DNA of 64,000 nucleotides from Saccharothrix australiensis (GTDB lineage: Bacteria; Actinomycetota; Actinomycetes; Mycobacteriales; Pseudonocardiaceae), in NCBI RefSeq assembly GCF_003634935.1, contig NZ_RBXO01000001.1:6473501-6537500 (forward strand), written 5' to 3'. The notes under the pieces were generated by a model that saw nothing but the letters and a program-made list of their open reading frames with translations, was not told the DNA's origin and made no database searches. Numbering within the stretch: position 1 is the first letter of the stretch; each line of letters starts with the position of its first letter. Shown piece by piece: positions 1-8,846 of this stretch. A program made the position numbers and the translations under genes.

Positions 1-1013
1 GGGGTGCGGTCGAACCGCGGCGCGGGCGCGGGCTGCGTCACGCCCCCGACCTCGACGAACGTGCCGCGCGCCGCGTTGTGCGCGTGACCGGCGGCCTCCT
101 CGGGCGTCAGCACCGGCGCCAGGCACGCGTCCGTGCCCTCCGCCAGCGCCGCCCACTCGTCCCTCGTCCGGGTGGCCACGGCCGCGGCGATCCGGCGGCG
201 CAGCTCGGGCCACCCCGCCGGGTCGCGCCGGTCCGGCAGGTCCGGGCCGGCCAGCCCCAGCACGGCCAGCAGCTCCGCGTAGAACCCGTCCTCCAGCGCC
301 CCGACGGCCACGTACCGGCCGTCCGCCGCCTCGTACACGTCGTAGAACGGCGCGCCGCCGTCGAGCAGGTTCGCGCCACGCCCGCCCGGCCACGCCCCGG
401 CGGCCTTCATGCCGTGCAGGAACGTCGTCAGCAGCGCCGCGCCGTCCACCATGCCCGCGTCCACCACCTGGCCGCGCCCGGACCGCTCCCGCTCATACAG
501 GGCCGCGAGCACGCCCACCGCGAGCAGCAGCCCGCCGCCGCCGAAGTCGCCCACGAGGTTGAGCGGCACGGTGGGCGGCGCGCCCGCGCGGCCGATCGGC
601 TCCAGCGCGCCCGCCACGGCGACGTAGTCGATGTCGTGCCCGGCGCGGCCGGCCAGCGGCCCGTCCTGGCCCCAGCCGGTCATCCGGCCGTAGACCAGGC
701 GCGGGTTGCGGGCCAGGCACCGCGCGGGCCCGACGCCCAGCCGTTCCACCACGCCCGGCCGGAAGCCCTCCACCAGCACGTCGGACCGCTCGACCAGGCG
801 CAGCAGCAGGTCCGCGCCCTCCGGTCGCCGCAGGTCGAGCCCGATCGAGCGCCGGCCGCGCCCCAGCACGTCGCCGGGCACGGCCGCGCCGCCCGACACC
901 CGGTCGACGCGGACCACCGACGCGCCGAGGTCGGCCAGCACCATGCAGCCGAACGGCGCGGGCGCGAGGCCCGCCAGCTCGACCACGCGCAGCCCCGCCA
1001 GCGGCCCGCCCAC
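1..1013 (-). CDS. CaiB/BaiF-family alpha-methylacyl-CoA racemase-like protein (C-terminus cut by window edge)
   Basis: Cytosolic acyl-CoA enzyme, probably epimerising 2-methyl-branched acyl-CoAs so that they can enter beta-oxidation. The N-terminus GGPLAGLRVVELAGLAPAPF is the usual opening of the family. The three positions used by characterised racemases are present: His-Asp in GHDIDYV, Asp in GDFGGG, and Glu in VGALEDGF. This favours a racemase over a formyl-CoA-type CoA-transferase. Start is GTG at 1013; it shares one base with the TAG stop of the acyl-CoA dehydrogenase upstream (TAGTG), so the two genes are coupled. About 337 residues are visible and the family runs near 360, so only a short tail is missing. 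Confidence 0.88.
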   Translation of the reverse strand, partial: MGGPLAGLRVVELAGLAPAPFGCMVLADLGASVVRVDRVSGGAAVPGDVLGRGRRSIGLDLRRPEGADLLLRLVERSDVLVEGFRPGVVERLGVGPARCLARNPRLVYGRMTGWGQDGPLAGRAGHDIDYVAVAGALEPIGRAGAPPTVPLNLVGDFGGGGLLLAVGVLAALYERERSGRGQVVDAGMVDGAALLTTFLHGMKAAGAWPGGRGANLLDGGAPFYDVYEAADGRYVAVGALEDGFYAELLAVLGLAGPDLPDRRDPAGWPELRRRIAAAVATRTRDEWAALAEGTDACLAPVLTPEEAAGHAHNAARGTFVEVGGVTQPAPAPRFDRT

Positions 1014-2161
1014 TAGAGCGACCTCGCGATGATTTCCTTCATGATCTCGTTCGTCCCGCCGTAGATCTTCTGCACGCGCGCGTCCGCCCACGCGCGCGCG
1101 ATCGGGTACTCGGTCATGTAGCCGTAGCCGCCGAAGAGCTGCACGCACTCGTCCACCACCGCGCACAGCCGGTCGGTGGCCCACCACTTGGCCATCGCCG
1201 CGGTCGGGACGTCCAGCCGGCCCGCCAGGTGGGCTTCGACGCACTCGTCGACGAACGCCCGCGTCACGCGGGCCTCGGTGGCGCACTCGGCGAGCTTGAA
1301 CCGGGTGTTCTGGAACTTGATCAGCTCCCGGCCGAACGCGGTGCGCTGCTTGACGTAGTCGACGGTCAGGTCGACCGCCGCCTCGATGCCCGCGACGGAC
1401 GCGACCGCGATGATCAGCCGTTCCTGCGGGAGCTGCCGCATGAGCTGCGCGAAGCCCTGCCCCTCGGCCCCGCCGAGCAGGTTGTCGGCGGGCACCCGCA
1501 CGTCGTCGAAGAACAGCTCGGCGGTGTCCTGGCCCTTGAGCCCGACCTTGTCCAGCACCCGGCCGCGCCGGAAGCCGGGCGCGTGCCCGGTCTCCACGAC
1601 CAGCAGCGACATCCCGGCCGCGCCCTGGGCGGGGTCGGTCTTGGCGACCACGACGACCAGGTCGGCCTGCGCGCCGTTGGTGATGAACGTCTTGGACCCG
1701 GTGAGCACGTACTCGTCGCCGTCGCGGAGCGCGCGCGTCGTGACGTTCTGGAGGTCGGAGCCCGCGCCCGGCTCGGACATGGCGATCGCGCCCACGTACT
1801 CGCCGGAGGCGAGCTTGGGCAGCCAGCGGCGCTTCTGCTGTTCGGTGCCGTAGGCGAGGACGTAGTGGGCGACGATCCCGCTGTGGACGCTGTTGCCCCA
1901 CGCGGTGTCGCCGGCGCGGGCCTGCTCCTCCAGCAGCACGGCCTCGTGCGCGAAGGTGCCGCCGCCACCGCCGTACTCCTCGGGCACGGACAGGCACAGC
2001 AGGCCGACCTCGCCCGCCTTGGTCCAGAGGTCCCGGTCCACGTGCCGCTGGGCGGCCCAGCGCTCGTGGTGCGGCACCGACTCCTTGCGCAGGAACGTCC
2101 GGGCCAGCTCGCGCAGCTGGTCCAGGTCGTCGGTCATCCAGGGCGAACGGCGAGTGGGCAT
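1013..2161 (-). CDS. Acyl-CoA dehydrogenase (LCAD/IVD-like)
   Basis: FAD enzyme that introduces the alpha-beta double bond in acyl-CoA, passing electrons to ETF. Both family signatures are present: SEPGAGSDLQ in the middle domain and LFGGYGYMTEYPIARAW near the C-terminus. The usual medium-chain catalytic Glu position reads IYGGTNEIM (Gly instead of Glu), while Glu occurs in PQERLII, as in long-chain and isovaleryl-CoA dehydrogenases; that Glu is the likely base (inference from family knowledge). ATG at 2161 gives 382 residues and the common opening TRRSPWMTDD; ATG at 2137 is an alternative. The gene is coupled to the racemase downstream and divergent from fadAB. Confidence 0.92.
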   Translation of the reverse strand: MPTRRSPWMTDDLDQLRELARTFLRKESVPHHERWAAQRHVDRDLWTKAGEVGLLCLSVPEEYGGGGGTFAHEAVLLEEQARAGDTAWGNSVHSGIVAHYVLAYGTEQQKRRWLPKLASGEYVGAIAMSEPGAGSDLQNVTTRALRDGDEYVLTGSKTFITNGAQADLVVVVAKTDPAQGAAGMSLLVVETGHAPGFRRGRVLDKVGLKGQDTAELFFDDVRVPADNLLGGAEGQGFAQLMRQLPQERLIIAVASVAGIEAAVDLTVDYVKQRTAFGRELIKFQNTRFKLAECATEARVTRAFVDECVEAHLAGRLDVPTAAMAKWWATDRLCAVVDECVQLFGGYGYMTEYPIARAWADARVQKIYGGTNEIMKEIIARSL

Positions 2162-2356
2162 GCCGTCGACGGTGCCACCGGCGGGGCCGGCCCGCCATGA
2201 CCGCCACACCCACGATGCCGCCCCGATCGTGAGCGCGAATGTCACCGCGGGCCCCGGCCCCCCGGACGAAGGACCGGGCCGGGCGGCGCGTGGTGAGCTG
2301 ATAAGTCAGTCGCCTCGGTCATGGGCGTGGGGCCGCCGGCCGCCTACCGTGGCGGC

Positions 2357-3559
2357 ATGAGCGATGCCTTGATCTTCGACGCGGTGCGCACACCGCGCGG
2401 CAGGGGTAAGCGCGGCGCGCTGCACGGCGTCAAGCCGATCACCCTGGCCTCCGGGGTGCTCGCGGCGCTGGCGGCGCGCAACGACCTGGACACCTCGGCC
2501 GTGGACGACGTGGTGTTCGGCGTGGTGTCGCCGGTCGGCGAGCAGGGCGCGGACATCGCCCGCACCGCCGTCCTGGCCGCCGGGTGGGACCTGCGGCCGG
2601 CGGGCGTGCAGCTGAACCGCTTCTGCGCGTCCGGGCTGGAGGCGGTGAACCTCGCGGCGGCCAAGGTGGCGTCCGGGTTCGAGGACCTCGTGGTGGCGGG
2701 CGGCGTGGAGTCCATGTCGCGGGTGCCGATGGGTTCCGACGGCGGCGCGTGGATGGCCGACCCGGAGACGAACCTGGCCACGAACTTCGTGCCGCAGGGC
2801 GTCAGCGCGGACCTCATCGCGACCCTGGAGGGCTTCCGCCGCGAGGACGTCGACGCGTACGCGCTGGAGTCGCAGCGGCGGGCGGCGCGGGCGCGCGCCG
2901 AGGGCCGGTTCGACCGGTCGCTGGTGCCGGTGGTGGACCGCAACGGGGTCGTGGTGCTCGACCACGACGAGGCGATCCGGCCGGACACCACGGCGGAGGG
3001 GCTGGCCGCGCTGAAGCCGTCGTTCGCCTTCCACGGCGACCTCGGGTTCGACGCGGTGGCGATCGACCGCTACCCGACCGTGGAGCGCATCGACCACGTG
3101 CACACGCCGGGCAACTCGTCGCAGATCGTGGACGGCGCGGCGGCGATGCTGATCGGCGGCGAGCGCGTCGGCCGCGACCTCGGCCTCACGCCGCGCGCCC
3201 GGATCGCGTCCGTCGCGGTGGTCGGCACGGAGCCGACGGTCATGCTCACCGGTCCCGCGCCGGCGGCCCGCAAGGCGCTGGACCGGGCGGGGCTGTCGGT
3301 GGAGGACGTCGACCTGTTCGAGGTCAACGAGGCGTTCTCGTCGGTGGTGCTGAAGTTCCGGCGGGAGCTGGACCTGCCGGCGGAGAAGGTCAACGTCAAC
3401 GGCGGCGCGATCGCCCTGGGTCACCCGCTGGGCGCGACCGGCTGCATGATCCTCGGCACCCTGCTGGACGAGCTGGAGCGCCGGGACCTGCGCCGCGGCC
3501 TGGCCACGCTGTGCGTGGGCGGCGGCATGGGCATCGCGACGATCATCGAGAGGGTCTGA
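2357..3559 (+). CDS. fadA: Acetyl-CoA C-acyltransferase (thiolase)
   Basis: Degradative thiolase that cleaves 3-ketoacyl-CoA with CoA in the last step of beta-oxidation. The 400-residue product has the thiolase layout: nucleophilic Cys90 in [11 protein letters not shown], His356 in GHPLGATG and the second active-site Cys386 in LCVGGGMG. The ATG at 2357 gives the normal N-terminus [20 protein letters not shown]. Its TGA overlaps the next ATG (TGATG), so it is translationally coupled to fadB. This pair forms the heterotypic trifunctional-type complex in many actinobacteria. Divergent to the dehydrogenase; the 195-bp divergent gap shows no operator I can name. Confidence 0.95.
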   Translation: MSDALIFDAVRTPRGRGKRGALHGVKPITLASGVLAALAARNDLDTSAVDDVVFGVVSPVGEQGADIARTAVLAAGWDLRPAGVQLNRFCASGLEAVNLAAAKVASGFEDLVVAGGVESMSRVPMGSDGGAWMADPETNLATNFVPQGVSADLIATLEGFRREDVDAYALESQRRAARARAEGRFDRSLVPVVDRNGVVVLDHDEAIRPDTTAEGLAALKPSFAFHGDLGFDAVAIDRYPTVERIDHVHTPGNSSQIVDGAAAMLIGGERVGRDLGLTPRARIASVAVVGTEPTVMLTGPAPAARKALDRAGLSVEDVDLFEVNEAFSSVVLKFRRELDLPAEKVNVNGGAIALGHPLGATGCMILGTLLDELERRDLRRGLATLCVGGGMGIATIIERV

Positions 3560-5622
3560 TGGCCATCCACTACGAGCGGGACGCCGAGGGCGTCGTCACC
3601 CTCACCCTGGACATGTCGGGCTCGGCGAACGTGATGAACGCCGAGTACCACGAGGCGATGGGCGCGGCCGTCGCGCGCCTGGAGGCCGAGCGGGACGACA
3701 TCGCCGGTGTCGTGCTGACCTCGGCCAAGAAGACGTTCTTCGCGGGCGGCGACCTGAACCTGCTGATCACGCTCACGCCGGAGAACGCGGGCGAGGCGCT
3801 GGGCTTCCTGGAGGACGTGAAGCGGCAGCTCCGGCGGCTGGAACTGCTGGGCAAGCCGGTCGTGGCGGCGATCAACGGCTCGGCGCTCGGCGGCGGGTTC
3901 GAGATCGCGCTCGCCTGCCACCACCGGGTGGTGCTCGACGACGACCGGATCAGGCTGGGCCTGCCCGAGGTGACGCTGGGGCTGCTGCCCGGCGGTGGCG
4001 GCGTGACGCGGCTGGTGCGCCTGCTGGGCGTGCAGCCCGCGCTGCCGCTGCTGATGGAGGGCAAGCAGCTCCGGCCCGCGCGGGCGTTGCAGGCGGGGCT
4101 CGTGCACGCCCTGGCGTCGTCGGAGGAGGACCTGGTCGAGCGGGCCCGCGCGTGGATCAGGGCCAACCCGGAGCCCCGGCAGCCGTGGGACGAGCCGGGG
4201 TACGCGGTGCCGGACGTGCGGTTCGGCGACCCGGCGGTGTACGGGCTGCTGGCCGCTGCGCCCGCCGTCCTGCGCAAGAAGACCCACGGCGCGTACCCCG
4301 CGCCGGAGCGGGTCCTCGCGGCGGCGGTCGAGGGCGCGCTGGTCGACTTCGACACCGCGCTGGAGGTCGAGGGCCGCTACTTCCTGGAGCTGGCCACCGG
4401 CCAGGTCGCGAAGAACATGATCTCCACGTTCTGGTTCCAGCTCAACGCGATCACCGCGGGCGGCTCGCGCCCGGCGGACGTGCCCGCCTCGAAGGTGACC
4501 AGGCTCGGCGTGCTGGGCGCGGGCATGATGGGCTCGGGCATCGCCGAGGTCAGCGCGAAGGCGGGCATCGAGGTGGTGCTCAAGGACGTGACGCCGGAGG
4601 CCGCCGAGCGCGGCGCGAAGGGGCTGCCCGGCATCACGCCGACCGACTCCGACGCCGACCTCGCCGGCTGCGACCTGGTGATCGAGGCCGTGTTCGAGGA
4701 CCGCGCGCTGAAGAACCGGGTGCTGCCCGCCGCGGAGTCCGCCGCGCTGCCCGACGCCGTCATCGCGTCGAACACCTCGACGCTGCCGATCACCGGCCTG
4801 GCTGAGGCGGTCGCGGACCCGGCGCGGTTCATCGGGCTGCACTTCTTCTCCCCGGTGCCGAAGATGCGGCTGGTGGAGATCATCCGCGGCGAGCGGACCT
4901 CCGACGAGGCGCTGGCGCGGGCGTTCGACTACGTGCTGCAGATCGGCAAGACGCCGATCGTGGTCAACGACAGCCGCGGGTTCTACACGTCGCGGACGTT
5001 CGGCGCCTACGTCACCGAGGCCGTGTCGATGGTCGCCGAGGGCGTGTCGCCCGCGCTGATCGAGAACGTGGCCAGGCGGGCGGGCATGGCCGTCGGGCCG
5101 CTGGCGGTGTCGGACGAGGTCACGCTGACGCTACAGCTGAAGATCCGGGACCAGGCGCTGGCGGACGACCCGTCGGCGGCCGGCGCGCTCGGCGACCACC
5201 CGGCGTTCGCGGTGCTGGAGGAGCTGGTGGCGGAGGGCCGCACCGGGCGGTCCGGCGGCGGCGGGTTCTACGAGTACCCCGAGGGCGGGAAGAAGTTCCT
5301 GTGGCCGGGGCTGGCGCGGTACGCGCGCGACGACGCGGGGGTGACGGAGCGGGACGTCGAGGACCGCCTGCTGTTCGTGCAGTCGCTGGAGACCTTGCGG
5401 TGCCTGGACGAGGGCGTGCTGACGTCGGTCGGCGACGCGAACGTGGGCAGCGTCCTCGGGTTCGGGTTCCCGGCGTGGAGCGGCGGGACGCTGCAGTTCA
5501 TCGTCAGCTACGGGCTGGGCGCGTTCGTGGAGCGGGCCGACTACCTGGCCGACACCTACGGCGAGCGCTTCCGGCCGCCGGCGTCGCTGCGGGAGCGGGC
5601 CGCGCGCGGCGAGCCGTTCTGA
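3559..5622 (+). CDS. fadB: Fatty oxidation complex alpha subunit: enoyl-CoA hydratase / 3-hydroxyacyl-CoA dehydrogenase
   Basis: Bifunctional protein for steps two and three of beta-oxidation. Residues about 1-290 are a crotonase domain (oxyanion-hole segments FFAGGDL and GSALGGGFEIAL; GLPEVTLGLLPGGGG). From about residue 312 comes the NAD-binding Rossmann domain (LGVLGAGMMGSG), then the helical dehydrogenase domain with IASNTSTLPI and HFFSPVPKM. At about residues 346-354 the text jumps from EAAERGAKG to ITPTDSDADL; homologues carry roughly 20-25 more residues there, so the post-beta2 helix is missing. Total 687 residues against about 715 is usual. ATG at 3559 overlaps the fadA stop. Confidence 0.93.
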   Translation: MAIHYERDAEGVVTLTLDMSGSANVMNAEYHEAMGAAVARLEAERDDIAGVVLTSAKKTFFAGGDLNLLITLTPENAGEALGFLEDVKRQLRRLELLGKPVVAAINGSALGGGFEIALACHHRVVLDDDRIRLGLPEVTLGLLPGGGGVTRLVRLLGVQPALPLLMEGKQLRPARALQAGLVHALASSEEDLVERARAWIRANPEPRQPWDEPGYAVPDVRFGDPAVYGLLAAAPAVLRKKTHGAYPAPERVLAAAVEGALVDFDTALEVEGRYFLELATGQVAKNMISTFWFQLNAITAGGSRPADVPASKVTRLGVLGAGMMGSGIAEVSAKAGIEVVLKDVTPEAAERGAKGLPGITPTDSDADLAGCDLVIEAVFEDRALKNRVLPAAESAALPDAVIASNTSTLPITGLAEAVADPARFIGLHFFSPVPKMRLVEIIRGERTSDEALARAFDYVLQIGKTPIVVNDSRGFYTSRTFGAYVTEAVSMVAEGVSPALIENVARRAGMAVGPLAVSDEVTLTLQLKIRDQALADDPSAAGALGDHPAFAVLEELVAEGRTGRSGGGGFYEYPEGGKKFLWPGLARYARDDAGVTERDVEDRLLFVQSLETLRCLDEGVLTSVGDANVGSVLGFGFPAWSGGTLQFIVSYGLGAFVERADYLADTYGERFRPPASLRERAARGEPF

Positions 5623-5629
5623 CGGTTCG

Positions 5630-5654
5630 GGGCCCGGTCGTCACCGCCGGGCCC
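5630..5654 (+). terminator. Hairpin after fadB
   Basis: GGGCCCGG at 5630-5637 pairs with CCGGGCCC at 5647-5654 across a 9-nt loop, 8 bp after the fadB stop. There is no T-tract, as is common in actinobacteria. The rest of 5655-5887 shows no feature I can support. Confidence 0.5.
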
Positions 5655-5901
5655 ACCGGTTCCCGTGCCCGTCCCGGTCTGACGCGCGCCCGTGGGGAAG
5701 ATCGACGCGCCGCTGTCAACCACCACCCGGTGGGCGGCGAAACCACCGCGGGATGGTCCCCGGCCCTCCCGGTCCGGCCGCAGACTGGTCCTCGTCGCGA
5801 CAACGCCGCGGGAACCATCCCGCCGGGGCGATCGGATCGCGACGGCCAGGCACACCGGACATTCGCCGCAAGCGACTGTCCGACACCGGGAGGATGATTC
5901 G

Positions 5902-6258
5902 ATGATTCGTCGACTCGCGGCGGGGCTGCTGGCGGCAGCAGCCCTGGTACCGCTCTCCGCCACGTCCGCGCAAGCCGCGCCGTACGCCTGCGACGCCAGG
6001 CACGTCTGCCTGTGGCAGGGCATCGACTTCACGCTCGGCAGGCAGGTCATCTCGGGGTTCGCCGAATACACCGATCTCGGCGCGGCTTTGAAGGACCAGG
6101 CGTCGAGCTGGGGCAGCAGCACCAACCAGCAGGTGATGTGCGTGTTCGACTGGGTCAACGGCAATCGGCAGGTCATCGGCAGGCTGGCGCCGGGCAACCG
6201 CACGCCGTGGGTGGGCGACGGCGCCAATGACAGGTCCGATGCGGTCGGCTGGTGCTGA
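5902..6258 (+). CDS. Secreted peptidase-inhibitor family I36 protein
   Basis: Small exported protein of 118 residues. Residues 1-27 are a Sec signal peptide (MIRRLAAGLLAAAALVPLSA, cleavage near AQA-AP). The mature part has CDARHVCLWQG, a conserved central SSWGSSTNQQVMCVF and a C-terminal Trp-Cys, the four-Cys pattern of the small beta-sandwich proteins annotated as I36 metalloproteinase inhibitors in actinomycetes. Inhibitor activity is inferred only from family resemblance. Start choice: ATG at 5902 with GGGAGG at 5888-5893; an out-of-frame ATG at 5894 is rejected because it stops after three codons. A strong hairpin follows the stop directly. Confidence 0.8.
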   Translation: MIRRLAAGLLAAAALVPLSATSAQAAPYACDARHVCLWQGIDFTLGRQVISGFAEYTDLGAALKDQASSWGSSTNQQVMCVFDWVNGNRQVIGRLAPGNRTPWVGDGANDRSDAVGWC

Positions 6259-6260
6259 CG

Positions 6261-6300
6261 TGGCGTGCCACCCGCCTGCCCGCGGGCGGGTGGCACGCCA
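6261..6300 (+). terminator. 16-bp perfect hairpin after the I36 gene
   Basis: 6261-6276 is exactly complementary to 6285-6300 with an 8-nt loop, starting 2 bp after the TGA. It should terminate the I36 transcript. The right arm contains the GTG at 6290 that is the best start for the next gene. Confidence 0.8.
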
Positions 6301-6910
6301 CCGGCGTCGGAATTCGCGATTCGGGGTGCCGGCGCTGACCGTGCCGGCGCTGACCGTGCTGGCACTGACCGTGCCGGCACTCCTGTCGGCATGTGCCCCG
6401 TCCGCTCGCGATGACGCGCCGCCCGCCCCGACGGGGGTCGCGGACCGCATCTCCGGCTTGCGGGCCGAACCGGTGGACGGGGCGACGGCGGAGGATGCGA
6501 CGCGGGCCGCCGACGCCTACGTCGAGCTGTTCGAGAGCACGATCGCGGCGCCACCGGCCGAGGTCCCCGCCTCGTTCTCCGACGTCGCGGCCGGGGCGGC
6601 ACTCGCGCGGGTGGCGGAGCAGATCGGGGTCATGCACCGCAACGGACTCGCGGCCAGGGGGCGGACCGATCCCGCGTTCGACGTCGTGGGCCGCAGTGGG
6701 GACACCGTCTACGTCACCTCCTGCACGCCGGAAGGGCGGATCGGCATCGTCCACGTCGGGACCGGCGCTCCGGCGGAACGCGCGGGCGACGACTTCGCGG
6801 TCGTGCTGTTCGGGCTGCGCCTCGACGGTGGCCGCTGGAAGGTGAGCGAGGTGGAGACGTTCACTGTGGTGGATTGCCCGACTCCGTCGGGCGGCTCGGC
6901 CGCCTATTAG
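6290..6910 (+). CDS. Putative lipoprotein, unknown function
   Basis: About 206 residues. The N-terminus is Arg-rich (ARHRRRNSRFG), followed by a hydrophobic stretch built of four 5-residue repeats (VPALT, VPALT, VLALT, VPALL) and a lipobox-like LSAC, so Cys is the probable lipidation site. The remainder is hydrophilic, with an alpha-helical first half (ADAYVELFESTIAAPP, AALARVAEQIGVMHRNG) and a beta-rich second half ending VSEVETFTVVDCPTPSGG, resembling small NTF2-like or solute-sensing lipoproteins, but I do not recognise a family. GTG at 6290 lies inside the upstream terminator arm; no good ribosome binding site is visible, so the start is uncertain (GTG at 6326 would lose the charged region). 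Confidence 0.6.
   Translation: MARHRRRNSRFGVPALTVPALTVLALTVPALLSACAPSARDDAPPAPTGVADRISGLRAEPVDGATAEDATRAADAYVELFESTIAAPPAEVPASFSDVAAGAALARVAEQIGVMHRNGLAARGRTDPAFDVVGRSGDTVYVTSCTPEGRIGIVHVGTGAPAERAGDDFAVVLFGLRLDGGRWKVSEVETFTVVDCPTPSGGSAAY
6326..6385 (+). repeat. Four 15-bp tandem repeats encoding a signal-peptide core
   Basis: Units at 6326-6340, 6341-6355, 6356-6370 and 6371-6385; the first two are identical (GTGCCGGCGCTGACC), the others differ by a few bases. In frame they encode the hydrophobic region of the lipoprotein signal sequence, so unit loss or gain would keep the frame while changing its length. Confidence 0.85.
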
Positions 6911-6923
6911 TCAGCGGCACACA

Positions 6924-6967
6924 GCGCGTGTTCCGCCGATCGAAAACATGATCGGCGGAACACGCGC
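6924..6967. terminator. 18-bp perfect hairpin between convergent coding regions
   Basis: 6924-6941 is exactly complementary to 6950-6967 with loop gaaaacat. It lies 13 bp after the lipoprotein stop and beside the 3' end of a decayed minus-strand gene, so it probably served as a bidirectional terminator. Confidence 0.8.
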
Positions 6968-6974
6968 CCCGCCG

Positions 6975-7700
6975 TCACCGATGACCACGTGGTCGCCGGA
7001 GGTGTAGGCGCACGCCCGACAGTGGTCCGATGTGGACGTTGGGCGAACCGGTCCAGTCGGCGCTCATCGGGTACCGCAGCGGGATCTGCCGCGCGCCTTG
7101 CGTGACCGACGCCGTGACGTCGACCGGCGAGCCCACGCGGACGGTGCGCGGCGCGGACAGGGTCAGCGCGTCCACGTGCGGCCGGATCTCCGCCGCTACC
7201 CACTCCTGCCCGTGTCGCGGTCGCGGGGTTGACGCCGACCAGCGACCAGCCGGAGAACCCCCTCGGCGGACGCCTTGCCGGAGTTGCCGTTGATCAGGTA
7301 GGGCACACCGTCCACTCTGGACCCGTGGAACGCGCCGACGAACTGCGCACCCTTGCCGGTGGCGCGGCGGAGCCAGCCAGTCCTCCACCACGTCGGCCTC
7401 CAGCCGGTCGCCGAGCGTCGTCGGTCACCGTGAACGCGGTCCACTCGCCGCGGCCGTGCCCGTGGGCCCACGCGCCGAGCGCCAGCGGCCGGCCCTCCAC
7501 GACGATCGGCTTCGGCAGGATAGCGTACGCCGTACGCGTACCGGTGGACCGGCCGAAGTCGTAGGACAGCTTCAGCCCGGCGCGACCGGGCGGGTGGTGC
7601 GGACGGTCTCGATGCGCCGCGCCGGGTCGACCGCGGACCGGGCGGCGACGGCGTCGGGCAGGTCGAGGACGCCCGCGCCGGCGCGCTCGGGCGACGGGAG
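6975..7700 (-). pseudogene. Remnant of secreted phosphodiester-glycosidase/metallophosphoesterase-type protein
   Basis: Three blocks in different minus-strand frames lie in protein order: LKLSYDFGRSTGTRTAYAI...GRGEWTAFTVTDD (about 7580-7420), VGAFHGSRVDGVPYLINGNS (about 7350-7258) and EWVAAEIRPHVDALTLSAPR...SADWTGSPNVHIGP (about 7217-7000). Together they resemble the C-terminal beta-sandwich and Ig-like region of large secreted actinobacterial phosphodiester-glycosidase (NAGPA) or metallophosphoesterase proteins (recalled family resemblance, not a search). At least two frameshifts separate the blocks and no N-terminal catalytic part is present, so it cannot make a full protein. Sequencing error at several sites is the alternative but would not restore the missing N-terminus. 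Confidence 0.6.
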
Positions 7701-7826
7701 GTCGGCGGCGCCGGGCGGTGCGGCGATGCCGGGCGGAGTGGCGGTGCCGGGCGGTGCCGGGCGGAGTGGCGATGCCGGGCGGCGTGGCGGCGCCGAAGGA
7801 TGCGGCGGCGCCGAAGGGCGCGGCGT
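7691..7826. repeat. GC-rich degenerate tandem repeat
   Basis: Imperfect repeats built on gccgggcggagtggc and ggtgccgggcgg occupy the gap between the decayed gene and the AraC regulator. No gene is supported here. Confidence 0.6.
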
Positions 7827-7853
7827 GCGCGGGCCGTGCGGACCAACCGCGTC

Positions 7854-8846
7854 TCAAGTAACAGCACCCGTCCGGTACGCGCCAGGACTGTTGCCCGTCC
7901 AACGCTTGAACGCCCGGTGAAACGCGCTGGCCTCGGAGAAACCCAGGCGCAACGCCAACTCCTCCACCGACTCGCCGCCCCGCACGAGGCTCGCCACCGC
8001 CTGGTCGCGCAGCAGCTGCTCCCGCACCTCGCGGAACGACGTGCCCTCGGCGGCGAGCTTGCGCCGCAGCGTCGGCGCGCTCGTGCCCAACCGCGCGGCC
8101 ACGGCGCCCAGGCCCACCACGCCGCCGGCCAGCTCCCGCCGCACCCGGCTCGACGCGTCCGCGCCGTGGTCGCGCCGCGACAGCAGCTCAGCGGGCGAGT
8201 GGCGCAGGAACCGCCGCAGGGCGGCCTCGTCCTGCACCACCGGCATCCGCAGGAACCGGGAGTCGAACGCCAGCACGGTCTCCGGCGCGCCGAACCGCAG
8301 CGGGCAGCCGAAGATCAGGTGGTACTCGGCCGCGTGCGGCGGCTCGGGGTAGGCCAGGTCGACCGCGCGGAGCGGGATGCGCCTGCCGATCAGCCACGAG
8401 GAGAACCGGTGCCACAGCACCAGCAGCGACTCGACCAGGAACCGGTCCGGGTCGTCCACGCCCTCTGCGGACAGCGTGAACCGCGCCGCGCCGTCCCGCT
8501 CGGCCAGCGCCATGACCGGGCGCACGTCGAACAGCCCGTAGAACGCGAGGCCGCGCCGCAGCGCGTCGCCCAGCGTCGCGCAGTGCACGGCGAGCAGGCA
8601 CATCGTCGGGAAGGTGCCGCGCTTGCTGCGCTGGGGTCCCAGGCCCATGAACTCGTCGTCGAGCGCTTCCCACAGCGCCTGGACCAGCTTGGTGTACTGG
8701 GCGGGCGTGACCCGCGCCCGGTCGTCGGCCACCAGCGCCTCCGGGATGCCGGCCGCGCACAGCAGGCGGGACGCGTCGTGCCCGTGCCGGACCGCGCCCC
8801 GGAGGGCGGCGGTGACGTAGTGGATCGCGATGGTCCTGGTGAGCAT
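7854..8846 (-). CDS. AraC-family transcriptional regulator with arabinose-binding-type N-terminal domain
   Basis: Cytosolic DNA-binding regulator of 330 residues. Residues about 20-205 match the Arabinose_bd domain type seen in OruR-like regulators (LWEALDDEFMGLGPQRSKRG, FGLxDVRP-like stretch, YHLIFGCPLRFGAPETVLAF). The C-terminal 100 residues hold the two-helix-turn-helix AraC domain, ending SVEELALRLGFSEASAFHRA and FKRWTGNSPGAYR, the diagnostic second-HTH signature. The ligand cannot be deduced. The gene is isolated: decayed DNA lies downstream and a 750-bp gap upstream, in which two DasR-type boxes lie about 200-260 bp before its start; they may control it. Confidence 0.85.
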   Translation of the reverse strand: MLTRTIAIHYVTAALRGAVRHGHDASRLLCAAGIPEALVADDRARVTPAQYTKLVQALWEALDDEFMGLGPQRSKRGTFPTMCLLAVHCATLGDALRRGLAFYGLFDVRPVMALAERDGAARFTLSAEGVDDPDRFLVESLLVLWHRFSSWLIGRRIPLRAVDLAYPEPPHAAEYHLIFGCPLRFGAPETVLAFDSRFLRMPVVQDEAALRRFLRHSPAELLSRRDHGADASSRVRRELAGGVVGLGAVAARLGTSAPTLRRKLAAEGTSFREVREQLLRDQAVASLVRGGESVEELALRLGFSEASAFHRAFKRWTGNSPGAYRTGAVT

